From Thermosynechococcaceae cyanobacterium YX3bin19 (GTDB lineage Bacteria > Cyanobacteriota > Cyanobacteriia > Thermosynechococcales > Thermosynechococcaceae), in contig JAUJON010000006.1 in assembly GCA_030447595.1 (NCBI GenBank), positions 1 to 64,000 of the forward strand: 64,000 bases of DNA, in the 5' to 3' direction. The position numbers and the translations under genes are program-made. Positions 11,640 through 24,916 of this stretch are shown here, one piece after another. Each line of letters begins with the position of its first letter. Positions within the stretch are counted from its first letter, which is position 1. Below the pieces are notes generated by a model. That model was not told the DNA's origin. It made no database searches and saw nothing but the letters and a program-made list of their open reading frames with translations.

Positions 11640-13213
11640 ATGTCAAGGTTCTTGTCTCCGTCCAATTGACCAAGCTGGGATTGATATTTTATCTCAGGTT
11701 GCTCAGGTTGATGTTCATACCAATTTGTCTCCAGAAGAACTCCTGCGGATCATTCCTGACTACGATGCCTGATGATCCGCTCTGGTACTCGTAACCCAGG
11801 CGGTGATCGAGGCAGGAACGCAGCTGAAAGTGATCGGTCGCGCGGGGGTTGGCGTTGACAACGTGGATGTGCCGGCAGCCACTCGCAAGGGAATTGTGGT
11901 GGTCAACTCACCAGAGGGCAATACCATAGCCGCTGCTGAGCATACCCTGGCTTTGATGCTGGCCCTATCTCGCTATATCCCTGATGCAAATCATTCCATT
12001 AAAAATGGCCAGTGGGATCGCGCGAAGTTTTACAGGAGTTGAGGTTTACAAGAAACTCTGGGAATCCTTGGGTTAGGTAAAATTGGCTCCCACGTCGCGA
12101 CCGTAGCGCAGGCAATGGGGATGAGAAGTACTGGCCTACGATCCGTTTCTTTCGAGCAGATGAGCCGATCAGCTAGGCCGTCGCCTGGTGGAGCTGGATG
12201 TGCTGTTCAGTGAGGCTGACTATATTACCCTGCACCTGCCGAAGACTCCCGAGACTCAGCACTTAATCAATGCGGAAACCCTTGGCAAAGATGAAACCAA
12301 CGGCCCGGATTATTAACTGTGCCCGGGGTGGCATTATTGACGAAACGTCCCTAGCTACGGCCTTGAAGGAGGGCAAGATTGCTGGCGCGGCTTTAGATGT
12401 CTACGAAACAGAGCCCCTGGGAGAATCGCCGTTGCGATCGCTAGGGCGAGAAGTCATCCTCACCCCGCATTTAGGAGTTTCCACGGAAGAAGCCCAAACA
12501 AACGTCGCCATTGATGTTGCCGAGCAAATCCGGGATGTCTTGTTGGGTCTACCCGCTCGCTCCGCTGTGAATATCCCTGGTCTCCGACCCGATCTCTTGG
12601 AAAAACTGAAGCCTTACCTGCAGCTAGCCGAGCTACTAGGCAACATGGTCGGCCAACTAGCAGGGGCCGGATTGAGGCGTTGGTCGTGCGCTTGCAGGAG
12701 ATTGGCAACCAACGAAAGCCAGCCAATTGTCATTGCGGCCCAGAAAGGGCTGCTTTCTCCGGCACTGCAAGAACGGGTGAACTACGTCAACGCGGGTATC
12801 GAAGCAAAGGAGCGAGGGGATTCGCGTGATTGAAACTCGTGATGCTTCAGTCAGAGACTACGCTGGCTCGATTCATTTATCGGCTACAGGCCGCTGGGCG
12901 ACGCTCAGTCACTGGAGCCCTGCTGGGGGGCAGAAGAGATCCGGATCACCGACATTGATGACTTTCCAGTAAATGTGGCCCCAACCCGGTATATGCTGAT
13001 CACCCTGCACCGGGATATGCCCGGTATTATCGGCAAGATTGGTTCCCTGCTGGGCAGCTTCAATGTCAAATTGCCAGTATGCAGGTAGGCCGGAAGATGG
13101 TCCGAGGGGATGCGGTAATGGTCCTCAGCATTGATGACCCGCTGCCGGAAGGTATTTTGACTGAAATTACCAAAGTACCAGGCATCCGTGACGCCTACGT
13201 GGTGAATCTATAA
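11640..13213 (+). pseudogene. serA: D-3-phosphoglycerate dehydrogenase, multiple frameshifts
   Basis: VIGRAGVGVDNVDVPAATRKGIVVVNSPEGNTIAAAEHT...INCARGGIIDETSLATALKEGKIAGAALDVYETEP...TPHLGVSTEEAQ... plus C-terminal ACT-like RYMLITLHRDMPGIIGKIGSLLGSFN. Confidence 0.88.
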
Positions 13214-13214
13214 A

Positions 13215-13581
13215 TTACGCTAAGAAGTCCTGTGGACGACGTAGTTACTACAGCTCTTCCCATTGCTAGTCCGTCTTCGTTTGCTGACTGAAAGTGAATC
13301 CCACCATAGATACGGCTGATACCGGTTTCATCTGCTGCTTCCGTGAAGCTATCGAAGGAGCGAACCACACCGGGTAACGGATGTCGCCAAGCTGATGTCG
13401 CCGAAAGACGTTAGTGTTCGCGTCTGCGGCACCACTAAACGCGCTGTGCCCCGACACGTATTCAGGAAATGGTGGAGTTTGAGCAGGGGAGCCCAGCCTG
13501 AGCAGCAGTTGTATCTGGTTGCCATCCGTGTCTGCTTGCTGAATTGCAGTAATTGGACGCCAGAAATCATTGCTCGAGCTA
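13215..13581 (-). pseudogene. Vanadium-dependent haloperoxidase / PAP2-like protein, C-terminal segment
   Basis: SSSNDFWRPITAIQQADTDGN...PPFPEYVSGHSAFSGAA and, in another frame, YGGIHFQSANEDGLAMGRAVV. Confidence 0.8.
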
Positions 13582-14506
13582 TAGTCATTCAGGTTAGGAC
13601 GTAGACTAGGTAGCGGCCCTCTGCGTCTACCGTGGCTCAACCCTACAGTGATGACTTCCGGCGAAAGTAATGCAAGCGATTGAGTTGGACGGTCTCAAGA
13701 AAAGTGAGCGAGCCAACTGTTTAATATCGAGTCGCAACACGATAGGTATGGTTCAGCGCAAAGCCGAAACAGGTGATGTCAAGCCAAAGCCGGAACAAAG
13801 GGATTCCACAGAACTCAAAATCAGCAATTGGGAAAGTTTCGGGACTTTGTCAGGCCTGGGGATAAAACCTAAGCGGAAATGGCACAGCTATGGGATGAAA
13901 TTAGTCAGCGGACAATTTCGAGGGCATTGCGGAAAATTAAGCATACTCGTAAAAAACCTACGGGTATTGCCAACGGGATGAAGCCAAACGGGGCGGACTT
14001 TTAAGCACAACTGCAAGACCCCAAAGCGCCGCACTTGATCTATGTCGATGAATCGGGTATGGATGAACGCGATAACTACGGCTATGGGTACTCCCCAGCC
14101 GGGGAACGCTTCTACGACTCAAATCGGGTCGGCGGCAGGACGTATTAATATGATCGCTGGGTATCGGGATGGTCAACTGATTGGTGCCTTTACGGTCGAG
14201 GGGGCGTGTAACCGTAGTGTGTTTGAGCTCTGGATAGAAACCTGCTTGATTCCAGTGTTGCGTCCGGGTGAGTGGGTGATTGTGGATAATGCGACGTTTC
14301 ATCATGGCGGTCGGATTGCCCCATTGATTGAAGCCGCAGGGTGTCAACTTGTCTACCTGCGCCGCCCTATTCACCCGACCTCAACCGGATTGAGAAGTGT
14401 TGGGCATGGGTTAAAGATCGGATTCGCAAACTGTTTACCCAAATCGGATAATTTGTGGATGCGATGGAAGCCGTTCTCGCTAAAGCAGCGTCCTACTGAA
14501 GGTGGC
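13582..14506 (+). mobile_element. IS630-type insertion sequence with decayed transposase
   Basis: IYVDESGMDERDNYGYGYSPAGERFYDS, INMIAGYRDGQLIGAFTVEGACNRSVFELWIETCLIPVLRPGEWVIVDNATFHHGGRIAPLIEAAGC; flanking TA at 13580-13581 and 14507-14508; imperfect terminal repeat sharing TATAG and TAGGACG. Confidence 0.82.
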
Positions 14507-14954
14507 TATAGCTATACTTGGCATCCCAGGCAACAATTCCGGCATCGGCCTCAGCAACGTTCAGTAGTGCAAAGAGTCTTGCATTCTCGGACAAGTGTTC
14601 CCTTGAGCTAGGAGACTCGTTCTGCAATCAAGTTCCCATTAATGGTGGGTAAAGGTGTCTGCACCATCGGCCCAAAACTGGGCAATTTCTCTGCTCTGCT
14701 GCGTGAGTTGTGCTACTTCGAGACTGCCTAGCGCTTTGACTTGATTGAGATCCGCTGTGTACTCAGCACTGTCTAGAGCTGGAGACCCTCTGGACCAACT
14801 GGGAGCTGCTGGTTATGGTAAAGGGCGTTACATCAAGCCATTGGGGTAAAAGGGCTAGAAGAAGATCTGGTGGAGTTGGCTGCCAATCACCCGGCTCAGT
14901 TCCCGGAGTATATGAGACCACGTTGTTTGAGCCATCAGTGTTCCGCCAAGCCAA
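14507..14954 (-). pseudogene. Vanadium haloperoxidase-like protein, middle segment
   Basis: LLAWRNTDGSNNVVSYTPGTEPGDWQPTPPDLLLALLPQW..TPFTITSSSQ; SALDSAEYTADLNQVKALGSLEVAQLTQQSREIAQFWADGADTF; ending WDAKYSYS. Confidence 0.8.
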
Positions 14955-14956
14955 TA

Positions 14957-17359
14957 AAGTAGGTGTGCAGAATTAATGACACATAGCAGAGGGAGGGTAG
15001 CTAGACTCAAAAGCAGAAGCATCGTTGTGAGCTTGCATGAGATTTATTCAAAACGGGTATGTCAATAGTTTTGTGTAAGCGCGAGAAAGTCAATAGGGAA
15101 GCGCTCTGGGAACTCAATGGCAAAGCAAGTCAGAGCAGCCAACTGTCTTTGAGGGCATCGTCCATTTCTGGTAATATTCCTGAGGGCCAAGTAAAGCAAC
15201 TTGAGTACGGCATCATCTGGAAATGGGCCTTCGTCTTGAGCACCTTGCGCAAAGAGCGGCTGAGCGACTCCAATAGCATTGGTGGTGTAGACCACCCGCC
15301 GGATATCAGCCGGATAGGCAAAGAAGGAATAATCCTTTCCCAATGCCTCCCACAGGCCACTGATGACCGGTAGAGGTAGCAGGTATCCCACTTCTACAGG
15401 CAAAGGCTGTGAGCGCATCTTCTGCCTGCTCAAGCGTACTGGTTTTTAGTAGATACTCTTGAGGTCAGCGGCCACTGCGCTGTTGCTTCCAGGGGACATA
15501 CTTGAGGGAATTGAGGGACGGTGGTGGACAAATGCTACAACCGCACCTGAGTTTGAGGGTAAAGCCTTCAATTGCCTCTGGGAACCCAGTGAGTCCATCC
15601 ACGCAGGCAATCAAGATATCTTGGAGGCCCTGGTTCTTGAGTTCGGTGAGGATTGCTAACCAGAACTTGGCTCCTTCAGTTTGGGCTATCCACAGTCCCA
15701 GCAGTTCCTTGTTGCCTGAGAGGTTCACGCCCAGGACTAGATAGACCGCCTTGTTCATCACCCGGTTATGTTCGCGGACTTTGATGATGAGGGCATCCAA
15801 CCAGATGGGGTAGAGCGCCTCTAGGACGCGCCTGCCATTGACGCACTTCCTCAATGACAACATCAGTCACTTGGCTAATCAGGGTGGCAGAAATTTCTAC
15901 GCCATAGAGGTCCTGCAGGTGAGCTGAATTACCCTGGGTGCTGCAACCTTCGCATACGGTACGACCTTCTCTTCTAATCCAGCTAGACGCCGCTGCCCTT
16001 TGGGGACTAACACTGGCTCAAAGGTACCTGGCGGTCCTGAGGGACTTGAATTGGAAGTTGGCCTAGGTCTCCCTGTTCGTTTTCGCTGAGTAGCCGTTGC
16101 GGTTGCTGCGGGAGGTCTTCGGCTTGGGCGGGTGCTTCCACTTCAAACTGAGCAGTGCTCTTGTTCCAGGTGATGGCTCAGTTCTGCTTGCAGGGCTCGC
16201 TCCACTAAGCGTTTGCTCAGTTGTTTGAGCAGACCATCTTTCCCAGGATGGCTTCAAATCTGGGGTAGTCTCCTCTCCAGCAACTCATCGAGGAGTTCAT
16301 CGGCTCGGGTTTTTCAATTCTTCTTCTAGGCATGGCGGTCTCCTCTAATAGGTTCTAGCTACTTAAACCGCTATTGTCATCGAATTTACACTCTCAAAAC
16401 CCAGTCCAGAAACCATCGGCTTACTTCGAACGGATTTATTCTGTGGACAAAGTCGCCATCATCAAGTCCGACAATCGCGCTCATTGTATTGTGCTAAGTT
16501 TTCATAGTTTTACGCTGGCTCAATTAATGAGCATCTTTGGGGTCAGTCGCAAGACCCTTCATAACTGGTTGAGAGCATGGGAAACGGAGAAATTCGTCGG
16601 TTTGTGGCGGATCAACCGCCGTGAGGCAGAAAGCCGACGTTCACGGTAAGCAAGGAGTAGATTCAAGAGTGGGCAACAAGACCCCAAGAATCTCAAGCAA
16701 GTGTTAGCGAAAGTGAAAAGCGTGGGGCATCAGCGCAGGCAAGACACGATTAAGCGAGTCTGAAAGCGTTGAATATGAGTTGGCATCGGATGAGACGAGT
16801 TGTGAATCGACAACCGAGCGCAATGCAAGACGATCAACAAAAGCAAGAAAATCTCGAACAGTTGAATGATTGAATGAACAGGGGAAATTGATTTGAGATA
16901 CTTCGACGAGACCGGCTTAACGCCCTATGTACCTTATGCGTGCAGGACAAAGGCACAACGACTTGCTTAAACAGTGCTCAAAGCAAACGATTAAATATCT
17001 TGGGATTGATGAACCACAGCAATGATTTATCGTCGCAATTCTTTGAAGGCAGAGTAACCAGTGAGGTCGTCATCGCTTGCTTGTGATCAATTTAAACATT
17101 AGCAAACGAACGGTTGTGATGGATCAAGCGTCAATTCATACCAGTCATGCCATTCTCGTGCTGGCTGAGTGGCAGGAGAAGCAGTTAGAGATTTTCTGGT
17201 TGCCGACCTATTCTCCGCACCTGAATCTCATTGAGATCCTCTGGCGCTTTATGAAATATGAGTGGATGAAGTTGAGGCCTACGTAACTGACGAGCCTGGT
17301 CAATACGTCGAAAAGGTTAATTTTGGCAGCAAATACGTAATTAATTTTGCTTAGGCATG
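14957..17359 (+). mobile_element. IS630-type element with a nested IS256-type insertion
   Basis: Flanking TA at 14955-14956 and 17360-17361; similar ends GCAGAATTAATGAC / GCAAAATTAATTAC; transposase fragments at 16374..16649 and 17077..17286 (VVMDQASIHTSHAILVLAEWQEKQLEIFWLPTYSPHLNLIEILWRFMKYEW). Confidence 0.75.
15040..16395 (-). mobile_element. IS256/mutator-type insertion sequence, decayed, nested in the IS630-type element
   Basis: ALYPIWLDALIIKVREHNRVMNKAVYLVLGVNLSGNKELLGLWIAQTEGAKFWLAILTELKNQGLQDILIACVDGLTGFPEAIE. Boundaries approximate; ends share ATGTCAATAG / ATGACAATAG. Confidence 0.75.
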
Positions 17360-18085
17360 TATTGGATCCGCAACAAACTGGCTCAAGGGCAACGCTGTTA
17401 TTCTCAGAGTGACCGTTAGCCACCTCTGCCAGAGACAACCCTAGTTGCGTGTCAAATGTTGCCGTTTGAGTTGGGTACAAATTAACTAAGATCCGGTGCG
17501 CTGCGGTAGCTGCCGTGGCAGCTTTCGTGACATTCCCTCTGGAGCTACAGTGTCTACATCCCCGTTGTTGCTTAGCTGATCAATGAGACAGTAGCATAGA
17601 TTCCTGCGTGAACCATCGCCATGTTTCGCGCTGCTAATGGAGGTGCTGTTCTGTCGGTTGCTACAGCGTTTAGCAGGGTGGCATTCCAGTCAAGCACAAC
17701 ATCAGTCCCTGTTGCAGAAACACGGGCGCTGGCTAAGTTATTGTTTTCATTGCTTTCAGTGATCGCGTCGTCACCATCAATGTCAGTAATAAGATAGTAA
17801 GCTCCTGGTGCTACACCCTCTGGATTCGTAAAGTCTAGGGTATAGGTTTGGGATGAACTCGGTAATAAGTTAACCCCTGGGGACCTCAAACTACTGAGAA
17901 GCTGATCGTTGCTATCGAGAATAGAGTCAGTTGATGCAAAGATACTGATCTCTAAGAGTTCTGCTTTGATTGCCTTGATTTCTGACAACAACCTGCACTT
18001 GACCCTGATCGTCTGCAGTAATAGTCTTTGGCAGCTTGACCTTGCCTATCGCGCTAGTGAGATCGGGTAGAAAGGTAGTCTTTTG
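17360..18085 (-). pseudogene. Vanadium haloperoxidase-like protein, N-terminal segment with CARDB-like domain
   Basis: DVVLDWNATLLNAVATDRTAPPLAARNMAMVHAGIY and YPTQTATFDTQLGLSLAEVANG, preceded by DLTSAIGKVKLPKTITADDQGQVQVVVRNQGNQS and VAPGAYYLITDIDGDDAITESNENNN. Confidence 0.78.
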
Positions 18086-18556
18086 CCTGTTTTAAAAGCG
18101 CACTACGAGTTAAGGGGTCGCTAATAAAACTACCCACAAGAGGGTAATCCCTAGTTTTGCCAGTTAGAAGGTCTCTATCCGGTCCATAGTCAAGTGTAGA
18201 AACATTCCCACAACTCTTGTGAAGCAGTCTAGTTTAGAGGTGAGTGAATCCTTGTACTCAGAAGCCCTGAGGCTATCAAAGGTGCGATTTACTAGAAATT
18301 TTGTCAGCCAATCATCTTCTAGAGTTTTAGGCCCCTGACCTAAACTAAGTTCACGTCGGAACAGTAGCCCCCAATGCTTTCCATCGTCAGTACTCTGGTG
18401 GTATAGCTTTAGTATCAAGGGATATATCAAAAAAGCTGGATCTCATCGAACCTTAGTGCAAACATTCTTCATGCTTAGCAGAAAGTAACCAGTTCCAGGC
18501 AGGGACAAGAGAAGTGGACACAACTGTAGAAATACATCCTGATTGAGGCTCTATTG

Positions 18557-19441
18557 GTTACAACCTGGTGGGGAGATTCAAATTCTCAGTGATCCTGCCC
18601 TGGAGGATCTAATTTTCTGGCGGCTAGAGGATTTGGCTGTCGCGGAACTTCCAGCCAGCCTCAAGGCGCTTAGGGTTTGGTGCTAGTCTTCTTACGCCAT
18701 GATCAGTTGCATCAGTCAGACTTAGAAGGCTTGGCGCGGGTCCTTGATCAGGACGCCGTAGGGGTTGGTTTTACCCCTTCTACCGTCAGTTGGCACCTGC
18801 TTAGTGAAGAAGACTGGGCCAATAGCTGGAAGCAGTACTGGCATCCTCAGGAGGTTGGCGATCGCCTGTTGATTTACCCGGCCTGGTTGCCCTTGCCGGA
18901 GACGACAGAACGGATGCTCCTGCGACTGAACCCGGGTGTTGCCTTTGGCACAGGTGCTCATGCGACAACACAACTTTGCCTGGAAGCACTGGAAACGCAG
19001 TTAGACCAGACGGATCAGGAAGTGATTGCAGATATTGGCTGTGGTTCGGGCATTTTATCGATTGCAGCAATTCTGTTGGGTGCCCAGCAGGTCTACGCTG
19101 TTGATGTTGATCCCCTGGCTGTCAAGTCGGCCCGGGACAGCCGTGCGCTCAATCAGATTGACTCTCGACGGGTGGTGGTTGAGCAGGGGAGCGTGGAGCG
19201 GTTGATGGAACTCATTGACCGCCCCGTGGATGGCATTGTCTGCAATATTTTGGCAAACGTGATTATTAACCTGATTCCTCAAATGACGGCGATCGCTAAG
19301 GCTTCCACTTGGGGCATTCTCAGCGGCATTTTGGGCAATCAAGCTAAACCGGTGAGTGAGATCCTGGAACAGCACCACTGGAGAATTATCGCCTTGCAGC
19401 AACAGCAAGAGTGGTGCTGTATTCACATCCGGCGGTCATAA
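18557..19441 (+). CDS. prmA: Ribosomal protein L11 methyltransferase; N-terminal frameshift near 18650
   Basis: [22 protein letters not shown]...[23 protein letters not shown]...[34 protein letters not shown]; upstream [24 protein letters not shown] in another frame. Confidence 0.9.
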
Positions 19442-19442
19442 C

Positions 19443-19760
19443 TTAGAGCAGGGGTTCTAAGCGTTGGATGAGCTGTTCCACGGGCACCACGCCTTCAATG
19501 CGGTCTACGGCCTGACCGTTCTTAAAAAGTACTAGGGTCGGCAGGGCATGGACCTGGTACTGAGAAGCCAACTGGGGATAGTTGTCCGTGTTGATCTTGA
19601 CAACCTGTATCTTTTGCTTCATCTGCGCGTTCACCTGATCCAAGATTGGTTCCATCATCCTGCAAGGACCGCACCAGGGAGCAGAAAAATCAACTAATAA
19701 CGGCTTATCTGCTTCCGCCAGCAAATCCTCAAAGCTGTTGAACTGTTTTTTAGTCGCCAT
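19443..19760 (-). CDS. trxA: Thioredoxin
   Basis: [59 protein letters not shown]. Confidence 0.95.
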   Translation of the reverse strand: MATKKQFNSFEDLLAEADKPLLVDFSAPWCGPCRMMEPILDQVNAQMKQKIQVVKINTDNYPQLASQYQVHALPTLVLFKNGQAVDRIEGVVPVEQLIQRLEPLL

Positions 19761-19920
19761 AGGATGTAATGAACTGACAGTATCCTGTTAAATTCTATTC
19801 CAAGTTTAAATAAGTAAATAAACTGGATTCAATTTATTTACAGCCTTGGTCAAACTCTGGCTCCTGAACGCCAAGCAAGTTCTGAAAGCCTTTGATGAGT
19901 CGCAGCCACCAATGTCCTAA

Positions 19921-22325
<2,405 letters not shown>

Positions 22326-22460
22326 ACTCAGGACAAGGTTGGCTTTTACAGATCCTTATTATAAGCTCCGCCTAGAAGGACCCAAATTATAAGCTGCGGC
22401 TCCAGGTCAATGCTGCAGCAGCAAGCGGCTTCTAAAATACTACTCAGAACTCCTGAACTA

Positions 22461-22655
22461 CTACCCTTTGCGGGTCATTTCAAATAAATTTCTGGCCTGG
22501 GGACTGAGAAATCCTTTAAACAATTCTCGCTGACCAGAAGTGACTTCTACTAGGGCCCGTTCGGCAATTTCGTAGTAGGCGTAGGTCCAGGGAATCTGAA
22601 TCAGCTCACCGCTAGTATCCTGCCGCACCGTGACCGCTTCCGTAACGGCCCGGGC
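22461..22655 (-). pseudogene. Conserved hypothetical protein, C-terminal remnant
   Basis: Reverse strand reads AVTEAVTVRQDTSGELIQIPWTYAYYEIAERALVEVTSGQRELFKGFLSPQARNLFEMTRKG*; start disrupted. Confidence 0.4.
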
Positions 22656-22696
22656 AGCAGTTTGAGATCAGGCGAGGTCAAGCCAATATTTGCGGT

Positions 22697-23794
22697 TTAA
22701 CTTAAGCGGGTAGCAATCGCCTCTGCCATTTCTTGAGTCCCTACAGGCTGGGTTCCCGGTAGGGCTAAGTCGTAGGTGACGTGCTTCTTCTCGCCAATAA
22801 TCGCCTCCACCGCTTGCTGCAGCCGCTCCGCTGCGTCTATCTCGCCCAGGTGTTGCAGCATCAACACCCCTGAGAGAATTAGAGCCGTGGGGTTAGCGCG
22901 ATTTTGTCCGGCATATTTAGGGGCAGAGCCATGAATTGCTTCAAATACTGCATACTCGTCACCAATGTTGGCCCCCGGTGCCACCCCTAAGCCGCCGATC
23001 ATCCCAGCACAGAGATCGGACAGGATATCGCCGTAGAGGTTGGGCATCACCAAAACCTCGTAGAGTTCGGGTTTCTGCATCAACTGCATGCACATGTTGT
23101 CGACGATGCGGTCCTCATACTCAATATCGGGGTAGCTCTTCGCCACTTCCCGTGACACTTCCAGAAATAGGCCATCGGTGAATTTCATGATGTTGGCTTT
23201 GTGAACTGCCGTCACCTTTTTGCGACCAAAAGCCTGGGCATGTTTGAAGGCAAACTCGACGATGCGACGGCTACCTTCCACCGAGATCGGCTTGACCCCG
23301 ATCGCAGAATCTTCCCGGATTGCTTTGCCAGAAAGCCGCGATAGGCAGTCCCGGGCCTCAGCCCCTTCCGGACTGTCGTGGGTGAACTCAATGCCGGCGT
23401 ATAAATCTTCGGTATTCTCCCGGACAACGACCACGTCAATATCGCTGAAGAAACTTCTAACTCCGAGAATCGACTTGGCAGGCCGCAGGTTGGCATAGAG
23501 ATTGAGCCGCTTCCGAATTTCCACGTTCACTGAGCGAAATCCCTTACCCACTGGGGTTGTAATCGGCCCTTTGATCGCCACTTTAGTTTCGCGGATTGAG
23601 TCGAGAACATGCTCCGGTAAAGGAGTGCCGTACTCCTCCATGACATCCACACCCGCATCGACTACTTTCCAGTCAATCGGGACTCCCGTTGCGTCAACAG
23701 CAGTTTGAGTTGCCTTAGCCACTTCTGGTCCAATGCCATCGCCACGAATTAAAGTAACCGGGTAGCCCACGCGCATCTCCTCTCTACTGCACAA
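22697..23794 (-). CDS. Isocitrate/isopropylmalate dehydrogenase family protein (probable NAD-dependent)
   Basis: [18 protein letters not shown]...[19 protein letters not shown]...[15 protein letters not shown]...[27 protein letters not shown]...[21 protein letters not shown]. Confidence 0.93.
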   Translation of the reverse strand: MCSREEMRVGYPVTLIRGDGIGPEVAKATQTAVDATGVPIDWKVVDAGVDVMEEYGTPLPEHVLDSIRETKVAIKGPITTPVGKGFRSVNVEIRKRLNLYANLRPAKSILGVRSFFSDIDVVVVRENTEDLYAGIEFTHDSPEGAEARDCLSRLSGKAIREDSAIGVKPISVEGSRRIVEFAFKHAQAFGRKKVTAVHKANIMKFTDGLFLEVSREVAKSYPDIEYEDRIVDNMCMQLMQKPELYEVLVMPNLYGDILSDLCAGMIGGLGVAPGANIGDEYAVFEAIHGSAPKYAGQNRANPTALILSGVLMLQHLGEIDAAERLQQAVEAIIGEKKHVTYDLALPGTQPVGTQEMAEAIATRLS

Positions 23795-23871
23795 TTAAGA
23801 TCGAATTATAGTGGAACCTGGCTAGCCGTTTAGTGAAAATCATTACCAATGCTTGACATGCAGTGGGAATC

Positions 23872-24384
23872 ATGACGTTCAACGTTTATACCGTAGCGGA
23901 ACTCCAGCAGACGATTGCCGAGAATCCCACAGGCTGGCGACCTCTGGTTGTCACCAATGGTTGTTTTGACTTGCTGCATGCCGGTCATGTTCGCTACCTG
24001 CAGGCGGCAAAATTATTGGGGCGATCGCTGGTGGTGGGGCTCAACAGCGATCGCTCCGTCCGGCAAATCAAACCCGCTGCCCCAGGCTTCCCGGCCCGCC
24101 CGATCATGCCGGAAGCTCAGCGAGCCGAGGTGCTTGCTGCCTTAAAACCTGTGGATGGCGTGGTAATTTTTGCTGAGCAAACTGCGACTGAATTAATCCA
24201 AGCCCTGCGGCCGGAAATCTATGTCAAAGGGGGGGACTACCAGATGCAAACCTTACCGGAAGCAGCGGTCGTTCAAGCCTATGGCGGACAGGTTGAGCTG
24301 GTGCAAATTGAGGTTCCTAGCTCGACGACCCAGATCATTAATCGAATTTTGCAAAACGTATCGGCTGCCCCAACCCTGCCCTAA
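23872..24384 (+). CDS. RfaE2-like ADP-heptose synthase nucleotidyltransferase domain
   Basis: RPLVVTNGCFDLLHAGHVRYLQAAKLLGRSLVVGLNSDRSVRQIK...RAEVLAALKPVDGVVIFAEQTATELI...YVKGGDY. Confidence 0.9.
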   Translation: MTFNVYTVAELQQTIAENPTGWRPLVVTNGCFDLLHAGHVRYLQAAKLLGRSLVVGLNSDRSVRQIKPAAPGFPARPIMPEAQRAEVLAALKPVDGVVIFAEQTATELIQALRPEIYVKGGDYQMQTLPEAAVVQAYGGQVELVQIEVPSSTTQIINRILQNVSAAPTLP

Positions 24385-24433
24385 GTAACCGGCTGCAAAT
24401 GTTAACGGCCGCCCCTCTGACGTTGTTAGTTTT

Positions 24434-24916
24434 ATGACCAAACCGATGAATCCCCTTCTAGGTATGCTGCATTCTGATCGTGGAATTGATTACGAGCCTT
24501 TGCAAACGCTTTTAGCACAACAGCAATTTCAAGCTGCCGATCAGCTGACGTTGGAGAAATTATGTGAACTGGCAGGTCCGGCTGCGGTCCAGCGAAAATG
24601 GCTGTACTTCAGTGAAGTGGATGGCTTTCCAGTTGCAGACCTCCAAACTCTAGACCAGCTGTGGTTGACGCACTCCCAGGGTAAATTTGGTTTTTCCGTT
24701 CAGCGAAAGATCTGGTTGAGCTTAGGCAAAAACTGGGAGGAACTTTGGCCCAAAATTGGCTGGAAGACCGGCAACAACTGGACCCGCTACCCGCAAGAGT
24801 TCACCTGGGATCTCACTGCGCCTAAAGGTCACTTGCCGTTGTCCAACCAACTGCGGGGTGTACGCGTGATTTACTCCTTACTGGCTCACCCTGCCTGGTC
24901 TGTACCGGGGCAATGA
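24434..24916 (+). CDS. GUN4 domain protein
   Basis: [29 protein letters not shown]...[37 protein letters not shown]. Confidence 0.92.
   Translation: MTKPMNPLLGMLHSDRGIDYEPLQTLLAQQQFQAADQLTLEKLCELAGPAAVQRKWLYFSEVDGFPVADLQTLDQLWLTHSQGKFGFSVQRKIWLSLGKNWEELWPKIGWKTGNNWTRYPQEFTWDLTAPKGHLPLSNQLRGVRVIYSLLAHPAWSVPGQ

Noticed and set aside
13958-14374. 138-aa minus-strand ORF
   Set aside because: Antisense to the IS630-type transposase fragments.
19055-19426. 123-aa minus-strand ORF within prmA
   Set aside because: Antisense to the methyltransferase; composition artefact.
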